Shown here: one piece after another, positions 26,665 through 34,655 of the stretch
Layout of the letters: each line of letters opens with the position of its first letter
Position numbering within the stretch: the first letter of the stretch is position 1
Assembly (NCBI RefSeq): GCF_003065425.1
Contig: NZ_CP026949.1
Location: 1,178,001-1,242,000, forward strand
Direction of reading: 5' to 3'
DNA: 64,000 bases
DNA from: Mycetocola zhujimingii
GTDB taxonomy: Bacteria > Actinomycetota > Actinomycetes > Actinomycetales > Microbacteriaceae
Program-made: the position numbers and the translations under genes
The notes under the pieces: model-generated
What the model was told of the DNA's origin: nothing
The model's input: the letters and a program-made list of their open reading frames with translations, nothing else
Database searches by the model: none

Positions 26665-27762
26665 GTGACGAAGCAGCGCTCTTTCGCGACCCAGGTGGTC
26701 TCGGCCTTTCTTCCGGTGCTGCTCATGCACGTCATCGGCTTCGGGGTGTTCTTCGCCCTTGTGCAACCGCAGCACCTCGAGCTTGGGTCGACGATTTTCG
26801 GGATCGGTGTTGCCGTGACGGCATACGTTCTCGGGATCAAGCACGCCTTCGACGCCGACCACATCGCCGCCATCGACAACACGACGCGCAAACTCATCGA
26901 CCTCAAGAAGCCGGCGGTCGGCGTCGGCCTGTTCTTCTCGCTCGGTCACTCGACCGTCGTGTTCCTGATGGCGGCGCTGCTGGCCATCGGTGTCAGCTGG
27001 GCGGTCGGGCTGACCGCGGACGGCAACGGCGTACGCAATGCGCTCGGTGTGTTCGGCACGCTGGTGTCCGGAGTGTTCCTCCTGATCATCGGCCTCATCA
27101 ACGCCGTCGCCTTCATGGGCATTTACAAGGTCTGGCAGGCATCCCGCAACGGCGAAATCAACCAGGAAGAGCTCGACAAGCACCTCCAGGGCCGCGGTTT
27201 CATCTCGCGGATTCTGGGGCCGCTGATGAAGTCGGTCGACCGGCCCGGAAAGATGTACCTCGTCGGGTTTCTCTTCGGGCTCGGCTTCGACACGGCAAGC
27301 GAGATCGCCCTCCTCGTGCTCGCGGGTACCGGGGCAGCGACCGGACTGCCGTGGTACGCGGTGCTCTGCCTTCCGGTGATCTTTGCCGCTGGCATGAGTC
27401 TCTTCGACACGCTCGATTCGACCGTGATGGTCAAGGCGTACTCGTGGGCGACCATCAACCCCATCCGCAAGGTTTATTACAACCTCACGGTGACCGGCAT
27501 CTCGGTGATGATCGCTGTGGTGATTGGCGGGATCCAGCTCGTGGGTCTGCTCAACGAGAAGCTCGGCCTCCGCGACCCGATCACGGGCTGGGTGGCGAGC
27601 ATCGAACTGGAGAACGTCGGTTACATCATCGTCGGCACCCTGCTGCTCGCCTGGCTGGTCTCGGTGTCGTACTGGAGGTTCGGCCGGGTTGAAGAACGCT
27701 GGTCAAGCCAAACCGCCGGGGCATCCGCGCCCGGAGTGTCAGCGTCAGACGGAGGTCGATAA
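26665..27762 (+). CDS. nickel/cobalt transporter of the NiCoT (HoxN/NixA) family
   Basis: 365 aa from the GTG at 26665, which has a GGGGGAGG ribosome site 5 bases upstream; an ATG at 26647 is the alternative. Eight membrane helices are expected. The metal-recognition motif HAFDADHIAAIDNTTR in helix II and FSLGHSTVVFL, LFGLGFDTASEI in later helices mark the family. It imports Ni2+ for urease, as its place directly after ureD shows. A His/charged loop lies between helices IV and V. It is followed without a gap by the urea channel gene. Confidence 0.94.
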   Translation: MTKQRSFATQVVSAFLPVLLMHVIGFGVFFALVQPQHLELGSTIFGIGVAVTAYVLGIKHAFDADHIAAIDNTTRKLIDLKKPAVGVGLFFSLGHSTVVFLMAALLAIGVSWAVGLTADGNGVRNALGVFGTLVSGVFLLIIGLINAVAFMGIYKVWQASRNGEINQEELDKHLQGRGFISRILGPLMKSVDRPGKMYLVGFLFGLGFDTASEIALLVLAGTGAATGLPWYAVLCLPVIFAAGMSLFDTLDSTVMVKAYSWATINPIRKVYYNLTVTGISVMIAVVIGGIQLVGLLNEKLGLRDPITGWVASIELENVGYIIVGTLLLAWLVSVSYWRFGRVEERWSSQTAGASAPGVSASDGGR

Positions 27763-28692
27763 ATGTCATCAACACGCAGCGAAGCCCGCTCGCAGGATTC
27801 GAAGGCGACCAACTGGCTACTCGCATTCGCACACGGGGTCTCGCAGATCTTCTTCCAGGCCAACCTCTGGACCGCACTCCTCTTCCTCGCGGCGTTCGTC
27901 GTCGCCGACTGGCGGATGGCCCTGCTCGTCGTACTGGGTTGTGTGGCGCAAACGGTCACCGGCAAGTTGCTCGGTGTCAAAACGGATGACGTCGTCGCCG
28001 GGCTGCAGGGATTCTGTGGTGCTCTCGTCGGTGCCGCGACCTTCACCATCCTCGGCGGGCAACTCGCGTCGTATCCGATCGCGATCATCGGCGGTGCGCT
28101 CTGTGCGCCGATCACCCTGCTCTTCATCTGGCTCTTCACGAAGACGCCGTTGAAGATCTACGGGCTGCCGGCGACGACGGCTCCGTTCTGCATCGTGGCC
28201 ACGATCATCCTGCTGTCGACGGTGCCGCTGCACGTGAGCTCATCGCCCGAGCTGACCACGAACTCAGAGGTGCTGGCATTCTTCCGTTCCGTTCTGACGA
28301 ACGCGTCGCAGGTCGTTCTGATCGACAACGTGTGGGCGGGTGCGCTGATCCTGATCGGCCTGTTCGTCGCCAACTGGAAGGTCGGAATCGCCGCGGTACT
28401 CGGCAGTGTGGTCGGCAGCCTGTGTGCGCTGGCGCTGCAGGAGACGCTCACCGAGACCGCCAACGGCCTCGCCGGTTACTCGGGTGTACTGACCGCGATC
28501 GCGCTGTCGGTCACCTTCCTCAAGAGCAACGCGACGTCGTGGATCCTCGCGGTCATCGGCACGATCATCACCGCCCTCGTGACGCTGCTGATGCACCGGC
28601 TGGGGGCGCCCACCTACACCTGGCCGTACATCCTGACGACCTGGGTCTTCCTGGTCATCGCCCACTACATCCCCTCAGCGAAGAAACCCTGA
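27763..28692 (+). CDS. urea transporter (UT/Yut family)
   Basis: 309 aa, ten membrane segments in two internally related halves, as in the UT-B fold: GLQGFCGALVGAATF in the first half and GLAGYSGVLTAIALSVTF in the second are the paired urea-pore repeats. ATTAPFCIVATIIL also fits. It lets urea diffuse into the cell where urease splits it. Starts at the base after the NiCoT stop and is the last gene before a strong terminator, which closes the urease transcript. Confidence 0.9.
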   Translation: MSSTRSEARSQDSKATNWLLAFAHGVSQIFFQANLWTALLFLAAFVVADWRMALLVVLGCVAQTVTGKLLGVKTDDVVAGLQGFCGALVGAATFTILGGQLASYPIAIIGGALCAPITLLFIWLFTKTPLKIYGLPATTAPFCIVATIILLSTVPLHVSSSPELTTNSEVLAFFRSVLTNASQVVLIDNVWAGALILIGLFVANWKVGIAAVLGSVVGSLCALALQETLTETANGLAGYSGVLTAIALSVTFLKSNATSWILAVIGTIITALVTLLMHRLGAPTYTWPYILTTWVFLVIAHYIPSAKKP

Positions 28693-28706
28693 GCGGGTAA
28701 CAGCGG

Positions 28707-28746
28707 AGAAGGTGCCAGCAAGCCTGCGAGTGCGCTGGCACCTTCT
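28707..28746 (+). terminator. terminator of the urease-nickel-urea operon
   Basis: Perfect 13-bp stem AGAAGGTGCCAGC (28707-28719) and GCTGGCACCTTCT (28734-28746) with a 14-nt loop, 14 bp after the last stop, followed by TCTGTG. Confidence 0.85.
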
Positions 28747-28788
28747 TCTGTGTCTGGGCGACGTGTGTGGTGCCCTGCGTCACGTGGG

Positions 28789-28888
28789 CAGCGGATGCCA
28801 GTGGCGCGTGTAGCCATTGACCAGCGGATGCCGTTGGCGCGTGTAGTCGTGATCAGCGGATGCCGTTGGCGTGGAACCAGCGGATGCC
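28789..28888. repeat. four spaced copies of cagcggatgcc
   Basis: The 11-mer occurs at 28789-28799, 28822-28832, 28854-28864 and 28878-28888; copies 1-3 are spaced 33 and 32 bp and share a longer unit including gttggcgcgtgtagt, copy 4 follows after 24 bp. It lies in the intergenic gap between the urease terminator and the fluoride-channel gene. It could be an expanded repeat of the frequent GGATGCC word or a multi-site binding region. Confidence 0.85.
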
Positions 28889-28905
28889 GGTGGAGCGAAC
28901 GTCGT

Positions 28906-29283
28906 TTAGATTGAGGCGCCGATCCACAGGCCGAGCGCGGCGAGGGCGACACAGAGAACGAGCATGACGACGCCGCTGATGAACGCGTGGCCGTAACGCT
29001 TCTCTTTGATGAGCTGCACGGTTTCGTAGCTGGCGGTGCTGAACGTGGTGTATCCGCCGAGGAGCCCGGTACCGATGACGATGCTGAGGTCGGTGGGCAG
29101 CAGGTGCACCATCGTCAGTCCGGTGAGGAAGCCGAGCACCAGCGAGCCGGAGGCGTTGATGATGGTGGTCGCCCACTGGAACTTGGTCTTCAGGTGCGAC
29201 CGGAGAAGTCCGTCGACGGTGAACCGGATGGCGGCGCCGACGCCACCACCAATGGCGAGGAGCACGAAGATGAGCGGAGTCAT
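28906..29283 (-). CDS. crcB: fluoride channel subunit (CrcB/Fluc)
   Basis: 125 aa, four membrane helices. GGGVGAAIRF, INASGSLVLGFLTG and GLLGGYTTFSTASYE are the three diagnostic Fluc motifs (the TTFS phenylalanine box lines the fluoride path). It exports fluoride passively down its gradient as a dimer. Its ATG overlaps the stop of the upstream crcB paralog, which suggests that the two form a heterodimer, as known in other Gram-positive bacteria. Confidence 0.95.
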   Translation of the reverse strand: MTPLIFVLLAIGGGVGAAIRFTVDGLLRSHLKTKFQWATTIINASGSLVLGFLTGLTMVHLLPTDLSIVIGTGLLGGYTTFSTASYETVQLIKEKRYGHAFISGVVMLVLCVALAALGLWIGASI

Positions 29284-29744
29284 GATGCCTTCCTGCTGCT
29301 GTCAGTCGACTGCGGGGTTTCGGGCCCGCGGGCGCGATTCACGGCGCTGGCGATGACGATGCCGAGCCAGGTGGCGCAGGCTCCGACGATCACGGTGGCG
29401 AGCGAGTAGATGATCGCTTCAACGGGGAAACCGTCACGGAAGAGGACGCCCGTGTCGGTCGCGAGGGAGCTGTAAGTGGTGAAGCCGCCGCAGTAGCCGG
29501 TGCCGAGCAGGAGCTTGAGGTTCTTGCCGGTTGGCTTGGCGCTGTCGAGCCGGGTCACCGCCTCATAGAGGTAGCCGAGGAGGAACGCGCCGATCACGTT
29601 GATGATGGCGATCGAGATGGGTACTTCGCCGAGCTTGGGGATGACGAGCGAGAGCCACTCCCGGGTCGCTGCACCGAATGCACCGCCGATGAAGACGAGG
29701 CCGATCGGAGCCCACTTGAGGTGCTCGGGTCGCACCGCCATCAT
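29280..29744 (-). CDS. crcB: fluoride channel subunit (CrcB/Fluc), second paralog
   Basis: 154 aa. GGAFGAATREWL, INVIGAFLLGYLYE and GTGYCGGFTTYSSLATD match Fluc; TTYSS replaces TTFS of the partner, consistent with an asymmetric pair. The longer C-terminal tail (ARGPETPQSTDSSRKAS) is polar. First gene of the two-gene operon. I looked for a crcB-type fluoride riboswitch in 29745-29858 and did not recognise one. Confidence 0.94.
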   Translation of the reverse strand: MMAVRPEHLKWAPIGLVFIGGAFGAATREWLSLVIPKLGEVPISIAIINVIGAFLLGYLYEAVTRLDSAKPTGKNLKLLLGTGYCGGFTTYSSLATDTGVLFRDGFPVEAIIYSLATVIVGACATWLGIVIASAVNRARGPETPQSTDSSRKAS

Positions 29745-29829
29745 GCTTCGCCCCGAGTCACGGTCGGATGTGTCGTCGCAAGTTCAGACTGAATGCCCAT
29801 GGGTTGACGCTAGTGCCTGTCGGAGCAAC

Positions 29830-29852
29830 CCACAGGGGCGAAAGCCCCGTGG
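29830..29852 (-). terminator. hairpin after the TetR gene
   Basis: CCACAGGGGC (29830-29839), a four-base loop and GCCCCGTGG (29844-29852) form a strong stem with one G-T/mismatch position, starting 7 bases past the stop of the TetR gene on the minus strand. No clear T-run. Confidence 0.5.
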
Positions 29853-29858
29853 CGCAGC

Positions 29859-30419
29859 TCAGGTACCGGGGCGAACCCCTCTGATGAACACCTCGACCAT
29901 CTTCTCTCTGAGGTCGGGTGCTGCTGCGTGGAGCATGTCGGGCAGGGGTCGGGTGATCATCCCGATGGCGATGATCAGTTCGAGTGCGCTGATGTCCCTC
30001 CGCACGAGACCTGCATCGTGTGCAGCGGCGAGCAGCTGGTCTACTCCGCTGAGCGTCGTCGCCTGTGCGTCTCGAAGCTGCGCCGACATCTCGTCACGCA
30101 CGAACCCGGACAGCGCTTCCGTCAGGGCACCCAGATCCATCGTCACGAGGCGCTTGACGTAGGACTCCCACGCGCCCGCGGGGGAGTCGTGGATTCCGGC
30201 AAGTGCCTCCGCTGCCGCTTGCTGGATGTCGCTGAGGATGGAGAGGGCGACCTCGTCGGCGAGCGCAGCCCTCGACTCGAAGTTCCGATAGAAGGTGGCG
30301 ATACCGACGCCGCTGGCTTCGGCGATGGTCTCGAGGGCGACGGTACCGCCGTGGGCGGCAAAGATCCTCCGCGCCTCGTGCACGATTCTCTGTCGGCGTC
30401 GCACAGCGTCGGCCCTCAT
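29859..30419 (-). CDS. TetR-family transcriptional regulator
   Basis: 186 aa from the ATG at 30419 (GAGAGAGG ribosome site); a longer frame to 30461 lacks support. The N-terminus is a standard TetR helix-turn-helix, RIFAAHGGTVALETIAEASGVGIATFYRNFESRAAL. The C-terminal ligand domain is variable and gives no clue to its inducer. It is divergent from a six-helix membrane protein and a perfect dyad lies between the two, so it most likely represses that gene and itself. Confidence 0.93.
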   Translation of the reverse strand: MRADAVRRRQRIVHEARRIFAAHGGTVALETIAEASGVGIATFYRNFESRAALADEVALSILSDIQQAAAEALAGIHDSPAGAWESYVKRLVTMDLGALTEALSGFVRDEMSAQLRDAQATTLSGVDQLLAAAHDAGLVRRDISALELIIAIGMITRPLPDMLHAAAPDLREKMVEVFIRGVRPGT

Positions 30420-30459
30420 GATGATTCCTCTCTCGCGCGTCTTACCCGCACCTCTCAGC

Positions 30460-30475
30460 ATATCCGGAGGGATAT
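30460..30475. promoter_or_regulatory. operator candidate for the TetR repressor
   Basis: Perfect inverted repeat ATATCC-GGAG-GGATAT in the 115-bp gap between divergent starts (30419 and 30535). A -10-like TATACT (30491-30496) for the membrane-protein gene lies 15 bp to the right, so bound repressor would cover the -35 region. Confidence 0.65.
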
Positions 30476-30534
30476 CATCCGCTCAAGGCGTATACTGGAG
30501 GAAATTCATCCGGTTATACCAATAGAAAGCAACG

Positions 30535-31578
30535 ATGGGACTTCTCAAAACGGCAGACGAACAGGCGCCACAAGCACACGAGGGCACCGGTGGGTCTGCA
30601 CCCGCCCGGAAAGCAACACCGATCTTCAAGGTGCTCGGACTCACGGTCGGGCTCGGCGCCATACTCGTGGTGCTCTTGATGGTCTTCATCATGCCCTCGC
30701 TGAAGAGTGGGCCCCATAATCTCCCGGTCGGCATCGTCGGCACGGCTGCGGAGACGGCTGCCTGGGAGGAGGGGTTCGACTCGGCAGTACCCGGTGGTTT
30801 CGTAGCGTCCGCGTTCGGCTCGGAGGAGGAGCTTCGCACCGCCATCTCCAAACGGGAAATCGTCGGAGGTCTTGTTGTCGCCGAGTCGCAGGTCTCTGTA
30901 CTCACCGCGAGCGCGGGTTCCGCCGCGATCTCGTCCACGCTCTCCTCGACGGCCACTGCTCTCGCTGCCCAGGCAGGGGCGGACGTCACGGTGACGGATG
31001 TTGTGCCGCTTCCGAAGAGCGATCCGACCGGGATCGGTATCGGCGGACTGGCGTTTCCCCTGGTTTTCGGCGGCATCGTGCCCGCTGTCGCGTTCCGCAA
31101 GTTCTTCCCGAAGAGCCTCGCGTGGACCGTTGCCGGGATCCTGACCTTCGCCGCCGTCGGCGGCGTGAGCGTTGCATTCGTTCTCATGTTTGTGTTTGGC
31201 AGCATCAGCGGGGCGTTCTGGCCGGTTGCTGCGGCCATGGCGTTGGGCATCGCGGGGCTCGCGCTTCCGTTGGCGGGCCTCGCGGAGGCGCTCGGCGGTA
31301 AGGGCTTCACCATCGGCGCTATGGTCATGATGTTCCTCGGGAACCCCCTGGCCGGCATTTCGACCTCGGCGGCATGGCTGCCGAGCGGGCTGGGGATGCT
31401 TGGGCAGATCCTTCCTCCGGGTGCGGCAGGAACTCTCGTCCGTTCTGCGGCGTACTTCGGCGGAGCCGGAGGGGTCGCTGCCGGCCTGACGCTCGGAGCG
31501 TGGGCGCTTGGCGGACTCGTGCTCCTCGCCATCGGGCAGCGCCGTGCGGCAAGGGCTCCACAGGCTGTGACCGCGTAG
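30535..31578 (+). CDS. membrane protein of ABC-2/YhgE-like layout
   Basis: 347 aa. One helix near residues 33-55, an extracellular domain of about 100 residues (GIVGTAAETAAWEEGFD, EELRTAISKREIVGGLVV), then five or six helices from about 160 on. This is the ABC-2-type/YhgE-Pip layout (one helix, large outside loop, membrane block), in which IVGGLVV-like elements recur. The exact family is unsure and no ATPase is encoded beside it. Control by the divergent TetR suggests an export or envelope role triggered by a small compound. Confidence 0.65.
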   Translation: MGLLKTADEQAPQAHEGTGGSAPARKATPIFKVLGLTVGLGAILVVLLMVFIMPSLKSGPHNLPVGIVGTAAETAAWEEGFDSAVPGGFVASAFGSEEELRTAISKREIVGGLVVAESQVSVLTASAGSAAISSTLSSTATALAAQAGADVTVTDVVPLPKSDPTGIGIGGLAFPLVFGGIVPAVAFRKFFPKSLAWTVAGILTFAAVGGVSVAFVLMFVFGSISGAFWPVAAAMALGIAGLALPLAGLAEALGGKGFTIGAMVMMFLGNPLAGISTSAAWLPSGLGMLGQILPPGAAGTLVRSAAYFGGAGGVAAGLTLGAWALGGLVLLAIGQRRAARAPQAVTA

Positions 31579-31703
31579 CCCATTGCGCGCCGCCTTGCCG
31601 AATCTGTCAGCGAAATCGTCCCACTAGGGTTGAGCGGGCGTGACAAAGGGCGGCCCATTTGTCCTGTAGCATTGACGAGGTCGTCCGCGAGGATGACTGG
31701 TCG

Positions 31704-31777
<74 letters not shown>

Positions 31778-31783
31778 CCGAAT

Positions 31784-31816
31784 GTCCCGGAAACTCAAGG
31801 GTTTCCGGGACTTTTT
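31784..31816 (+). terminator. intrinsic terminator of the tRNA-Pro transcript
   Basis: Perfect 11-bp stem GTCCCGGAAAC/GTTTCCGGGAC with a 6-nt loop, followed by TTTTT (31812-31816): a textbook intrinsic terminator. Confidence 0.92.
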
Positions 31817-31958
31817 AGGTTAAGAGATTTGATTGAGTCATCACTACGTCATCACTTTGAGCACATTTCAGCCGCTGACCCGGCCCTGCCGTCCGAGGCC
31901 CTGAGGTCGGTTTCGGTCCGTCCCGATCGTCCGGGATCGTCGTACGTACCTCCTGGGT

Positions 31959-32213
31959 ATGAGCATTCACGACGACAACCCAACCTCTCCTCCCACCGAC
32001 AACTGGGGCCTGGAGCCCCTGATGGACGTCCACGAGCTGGCGGCCTACCTGGACATCCCGATCTCCACCGTCTACGACTGGCGGGTGCACGGCAAAGGCC
32101 CCGCCGCCTACCGGCTCGGCAAACACCTGAAGTTCGCCGTCTCCGACGTGCGGGACTGGATCGCCCAGCAACGCGAACCCACCAGCGAGCCCAGGCGCAC
32201 CGATCGGCGGTGA
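31959..32213 (+). CDS. excisionase-type helix-turn-helix protein
   Basis: 84 aa. The MerR-like winged helix MDVHELAAYLDIPISTVYDWRVHGKGPAAYRLGKHLKFAVSDVRDWI is the usual actinobacterial excisionase fold (residues about 22-70). Such proteins bend attachment-site DNA and steer the integrase to excision. It lies 7 bp before the integrase reading frame, which agrees with a xis-int pair. Confidence 0.9.
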   Translation: MSIHDDNPTSPPTDNWGLEPLMDVHELAAYLDIPISTVYDWRVHGKGPAAYRLGKHLKFAVSDVRDWIAQQREPTSEPRRTDRR

Positions 32214-32219
32214 GCTGAG

Positions 32220-33404
32220 ATGCCCCGGCAACGGTTGACCATCGGCACCTTCGGCGACATCAGCACCTATATGTCGCCGAGCGGCAGATACCTGGCGCGG
32301 ACCCGCTACCGCGACTGGGACGGCCACGCCCGCTTGGTTCAGGCCAGCGGCACCACCGCCAAGGCCGCAGAACGTGCGCTGAAGAGCAAGCTTGCCGAAC
32401 GGGACCTGTTCCAGCCCGCCGACACGAGGCTCACGCCGGACAGCCTGTCAAAGACCTGGTGACCTACTGGCTGGAGGACATCGATTCGGAGGGCCGGATC
32501 TCCCGGACCACCCGGAACCTCTACGAGCGCAACATGCGCACCCTGGTCTCCCCGGTGTTCGACCACCTCGCCCTGCGTGAGATCGGTGTGGCCCGGTGCG
32601 ACAAGTTCATCAAGCGGCTGGCGAAGATCTCCTACAGTCGCGCCAAACAGGCCCGGGTCGTGCTGCGACTGGCACTGGAACTCGCGGTACGGCACGAGGT
32701 TCTCCCGCGCACCCCCATGGACCACATTGGTCGTCTGCACCGCGAGCCGCATATCCCGGACGCCTTGACCGCCCCCGAGGTGAACGTCATTCGCGCAGCG
32801 ATCGCTCGGTGGGAGGCCGGGGCGGAACATGTGTCCGGCCCGAAGCCTGACGGCCAGCTTGGCGCTCGTCGAGGTGATGCTCGGCACCTCGGCTCGGATC
32901 GGAGAGGTGCTGGCCATCCGGCGCCGCGATGTCGACGTCGCCAGTGCCGTGCCATCCATCCGACTCGCCGGCACAATCATTAGCCGTAACGGCGAGCAGA
33001 CCTTCCGGCAGGACCACCCGAAAACCGCCAGGTCCGCTCGCGTTGTTGCCATCCCCACCTTCACTGCCGATGCAGTCCGTCGGCGGCTCGCCAAGGTGGG
33101 CAGTCTGAGCCTGGACGAATTAGTGTTCCAGTCTCGGGACGGTACCCCGCTGACAGCGACGAACGTGCGGGGGCAGTTGCGTCACGTGCTCGGGGGGACG
33201 GGGATTGATGGGGTGACCCCGCACATGTTCCGCCGCACGGTTGCGACCGCGGTCAACACCGCCGCCAGCATAGAACTCGCGGCAGAACTGCGCGGCCACA
33301 CGGATACCAAGATCACGGTGCAGCACTACATACAACGCATCGAGATGGTGAACCCGGCCACCGCCGCGCTCCTCGACCGCGCATTCGCGAAGGATGAACA
33401 GTGA
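32220..33404 (+). pseudogene. tyrosine-recombinase integrase broken by two compensating frameshifts
   Basis: The protein is intact in content but uses two frames. Frame A runs from 32220; near 32447 one base appears lost (DSL-SKTW-stop instead of the expected DSLVKDLVTYW). The second frame carries the core-binding domain (YWLEDIDSEG to about KPDGQL); near 32859-32860 one extra T restores frame A. The catalytic domain is complete there: R in GTSARIGEVLAI, HMFRRT (H-x-x-R), LRGHTDTKI and the Tyr in VQHYIQ. Both changes are single-base and one sits next to short runs, so either real decay or sequencing error could explain them. As written, no full-length integrase can be made. Confidence 0.88.
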
Positions 33405-33408
33405 ACGC

Positions 33409-33431
33409 GGTGCTGCCACGGTGGCAGCACC
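33409..33431 (+). terminator. hairpin after the integrase
   Basis: Perfect 11-bp arms GGTGCTGCCAC and GTGGCAGCACC around a single G, 5 bp past the integrase stop. Such a tight dyad would extrude a hairpin with loss of a few inner pairs; it could also be a recombinase or repressor site. Confidence 0.6.
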
Positions 33432-33812
33432 ATCACCCGGGGTTTCGCCGCTTCTCAGCGGATCATGACCGACTTGTTGCGGTGCCGCCACGGCGGTACC
33501 AAGGGCCCTTGTTCTGAAGTTATGCCGAAAGCCGGAGAATCAGGTCCTGGATGCAACGTGCGGGTCTCCTCAGAACTACCTTCCATTGTGCGCCGAGGAT
33601 TGAGGTTCGCAATCGCTCCATCCGTGAAAGCGGAACCCTCTGCGGGAACCCCAAGCGGGCGAGCTCGACCTTCGTCCTCTTCATCCCAGTTGCAGATCCT
33701 GTCAGTTGCAGGTCCTGCAGGAGCAAATCCTCGCGGACCACGGGACGCGCCGGAGACATCAGGCTCTTCTACAGGGAGGTTGGGACTCATCCGTCCGCGC
33801 TACTGTCTGGTC
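33432..33812. other. intergenic region after the integrase, no supported gene
   Basis: Several short overlapping frames exist on both strands but none shows a ribosome site or a recognisable domain. It contains two adjacent 16-bp copies (ttgcagatcctgtcag at 33690-33705 and ttgcaggtcctgcagg at 33706-33721, 13 of 16 identical). Confidence 0.6.
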
Positions 33813-34343
33813 ATGACACTTGCGACGCCCCAACCCGCCATCGAAACAGACCCGCTCGTTGTGGCCATAGTAAGCGTGGCTCTCACGCTGATTGTGGGAC
33901 TGGTTGTTGGCGTTGTAACTGCTTTGCTCGCACGAAAAGGAGAGCATGCGAAATGGCTGCGTGAACAGCGCTACGCGGCATACGTGGCTTTCATGATCGA
34001 CATGAGCACCTTGACGGCATTGCTCCAAACGGATGTCTCTCTCACAAACTTGGTCAAGGTGAGAGCCCGCGCCGACGCCTACACCAAGAGCGCCTCCGCC
34101 GCGTTTGAAGCAGTCTCCTTGCTTGGACCACGCAAGGTTAATGCCGCCGGTCAGCGTTGGTTCTCCGCCGCGAATAACTATGCGAAAACAAAGACGACAC
34201 CCGCCCGAACCGCGCTCGCAGAGGCGCGCTGGGAGTTCTTGATTGTCGCCGGCGAAATTCTCAACTCGAAGAACGTCAGGACGGCGCCAACGACAGAACC
34301 AGGCTCAACCTCGGCGAGGGGCGTCACGCCAGCGCCGAGATGA
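33813..34343 (+). CDS. single-pass membrane protein of unknown function
   Basis: 176 aa from the ATG at 33813. One strong membrane helix near residues 15-40 (VAIVSVALTLIVGLVVGVVTALLA) is followed by a charged, helical cytoplasmic part beginning KGEHAKWLREQRYAAYVAFMIDM. I do not recognise a family. The pattern (short outside N-terminus, one helix, helical cytoplasmic domain) is seen in many small hypothetical proteins of islands. It is the first gene after the integrase and lies about 310 bp before the SIR2 gene; a functional link is possible but not shown. Confidence 0.65.
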   Translation: MTLATPQPAIETDPLVVAIVSVALTLIVGLVVGVVTALLARKGEHAKWLREQRYAAYVAFMIDMSTLTALLQTDVSLTNLVKVRARADAYTKSASAAFEAVSLLGPRKVNAAGQRWFSAANNYAKTKTTPARTALAEARWEFLIVAGEILNSKNVRTAPTTEPGSTSARGVTPAPR

Positions 34344-34655
34344 CGGCTTGCCACCCATCCAAGGCTGGAAGCAACAATCTGGGCCAGGGGTATGGCCGCT
34401 ACTCGCGTGCCAGCACAGCAGCTGTAGTACCGGACCTGTTGTGCGGCCATGCGACAGATCGCTTGCGATGTCCGAACCTCCACACTCGAGATCGACCGCG
34501 AGCGCTAACATAATGAGCTCGATCTGGAGACGGACCGCGTAGAGGCGGTTGTTGGTGCCCGGTGCCCCCAGTTGTGGCGACTTATGCAGGCAGACGCGAT
34601 GTCGCAGCGATTAAGTACGACACAATCGAGAGACCAGTGTCACGGGGGACATGCT
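34344..34655. promoter_or_regulatory. upstream region of the SIR2/SMC operon
   Basis: 312 bp without a supported gene. It includes a -10-like CATAAT (34509-34514) without a clear -35 box, flanked by the 7-bp pair AGATCGA/TCGATCT. The GGGGGA ribosome site at 34644-34649 marks its end. Confidence 0.4.

Noticed and set aside
29745-29858. Possible fluoride riboswitch ahead of the crcB pair
   Set aside because: I could not match the conserved fluoride-riboswitch core; the only clear hairpin is better explained as the end of the TetR transcript.
33690-33721. Possible right attachment site, since cagatcctgtcag resembles caaatcctgtcag of the tRNA T arm
   Set aside because: 12 of 13 matching bases in the T arm only; the acceptor-stem end (cccgacc) that a true attachment repeat should contain is missing, and the match is part of a local tandem duplication.
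34572-34655. Longer N-terminus of the SIR2 protein from TTG 34572 or ATGs at 34584/34599
   Set aside because: No ribosome site near them, while GGGGGA is ideally placed for the TTG at 34656; still not excluded.
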